Shown: piece by piece, positions 60,915 to 64,000 of the stretch
Layout: every line of letters begins with the position of its first letter
Numbering within the stretch: the first letter of the stretch is position 1
Source of the DNA: Massilia niastensis DSM 21313
GTDB lineage: Bacteria > Pseudomonadota > Gammaproteobacteria > Burkholderiales > Burkholderiaceae_D
Direction: 5' to 3'
DNA: 64,000 bases
Assembly: GCF_000382345.1 (NCBI RefSeq)
Contig: NZ_KB908084.1
Span: 85,652-149,651 of the forward strand
Notes under the pieces: generated by a model
Databases searched by the model: none
What the model saw: the letters and a program-made list of their open reading frames with translations, nothing else
Told to the model about the DNA's origin: nothing
Program-made: the position numbers and the translations under genes

Positions 60915-64000
<3,086 letters not shown>

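Overview
The window reads as a chromosomal segment of a high-GC betaproteobacterium, most likely an Oxalobacteraceae member close to Massilia. This is inferred from the pyrG-kdsA-eno order at the right end, the long spurious antisense ORFs typical of very GC-rich DNA, a PEP-CTERM protein, several TonB receptors and the gene repertoire. It has not been tested by any database search. No tRNA, rRNA or CRISPR array was recognised. Both ends cut genes: an Hsp70-family gene on the left and eno on the right.

Layout. 1-4.1 kb: DUF2760 plus two Hsp70-like genes in one operon (minus strand). 4.2-5.9 kb: Na+/H+ antiporter and a HepT/HEPN-like protein with a degenerate catalytic motif. 6.1-8.2 kb: LexA-controlled imuA-imuB; the third cassette member, dnaE2, lies at 38.3-41.5 kb behind a near-identical LexA box. 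8.3-14 kb: single metabolic and acetyltransferase genes, including hisN and one frameshifted small secreted-protein gene. 14-18.4 kb: a small heat-shock gene behind a ROSE-like RNA thermometer, then an HtrA protease and a two-component system preceded by two PmrA/QseB-type boxes. 19-26.2 kb: an orphan amino-acid-binding protein, an unknown protein and a five-gene MarR/FUSC/HlyD/NodT efflux operon. 26.4-32.1 kb: secreted GH43 arabinanase, PEP-CTERM protein, orphan MbcA/ParS-type antitoxin and a TonB receptor.

32.1-35.4 kb is a scar region. It holds a diverged copy of the 3' end of the neighbouring M61 peptidase gene, a small inverted-repeat element split by an intact DDE-transposase insertion sequence, and a frameshifted enolase-superfamily gene. 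35.5-38.2 kb: M61 peptidase and a PhzF-like gene. 41.5-46 kb: a tightly overlapping three-gene envelope operon (YaiO-like barrel, LTA-synthase-like enzyme, TIM-barrel glycosidase-like protein).

46.3-56.5 kb appears to hold a carbohydrate regulon. A LacI-type regulator and gluconokinase lie at one end; a GPH-type sugar transporter and a GH94 phosphorylase lie at the other. gntK and the transporter are preceded by the same 14-bp LacI-type operator. The set fits cellobionic acid use (phosphorolysis to glucose-1-phosphate and gluconate, then gluconate phosphorylation). Between these two parts are a TetR/cupin/SnoaL/cytochrome c group around a perfect palindrome and a second TonB receptor.

56.6-60.7 kb: chemoreceptor with a C-terminal tether pentapeptide, M48 protease and YjgN-like membrane protein. 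60.9-64 kb: pyrG, kdsA and the start of eno.
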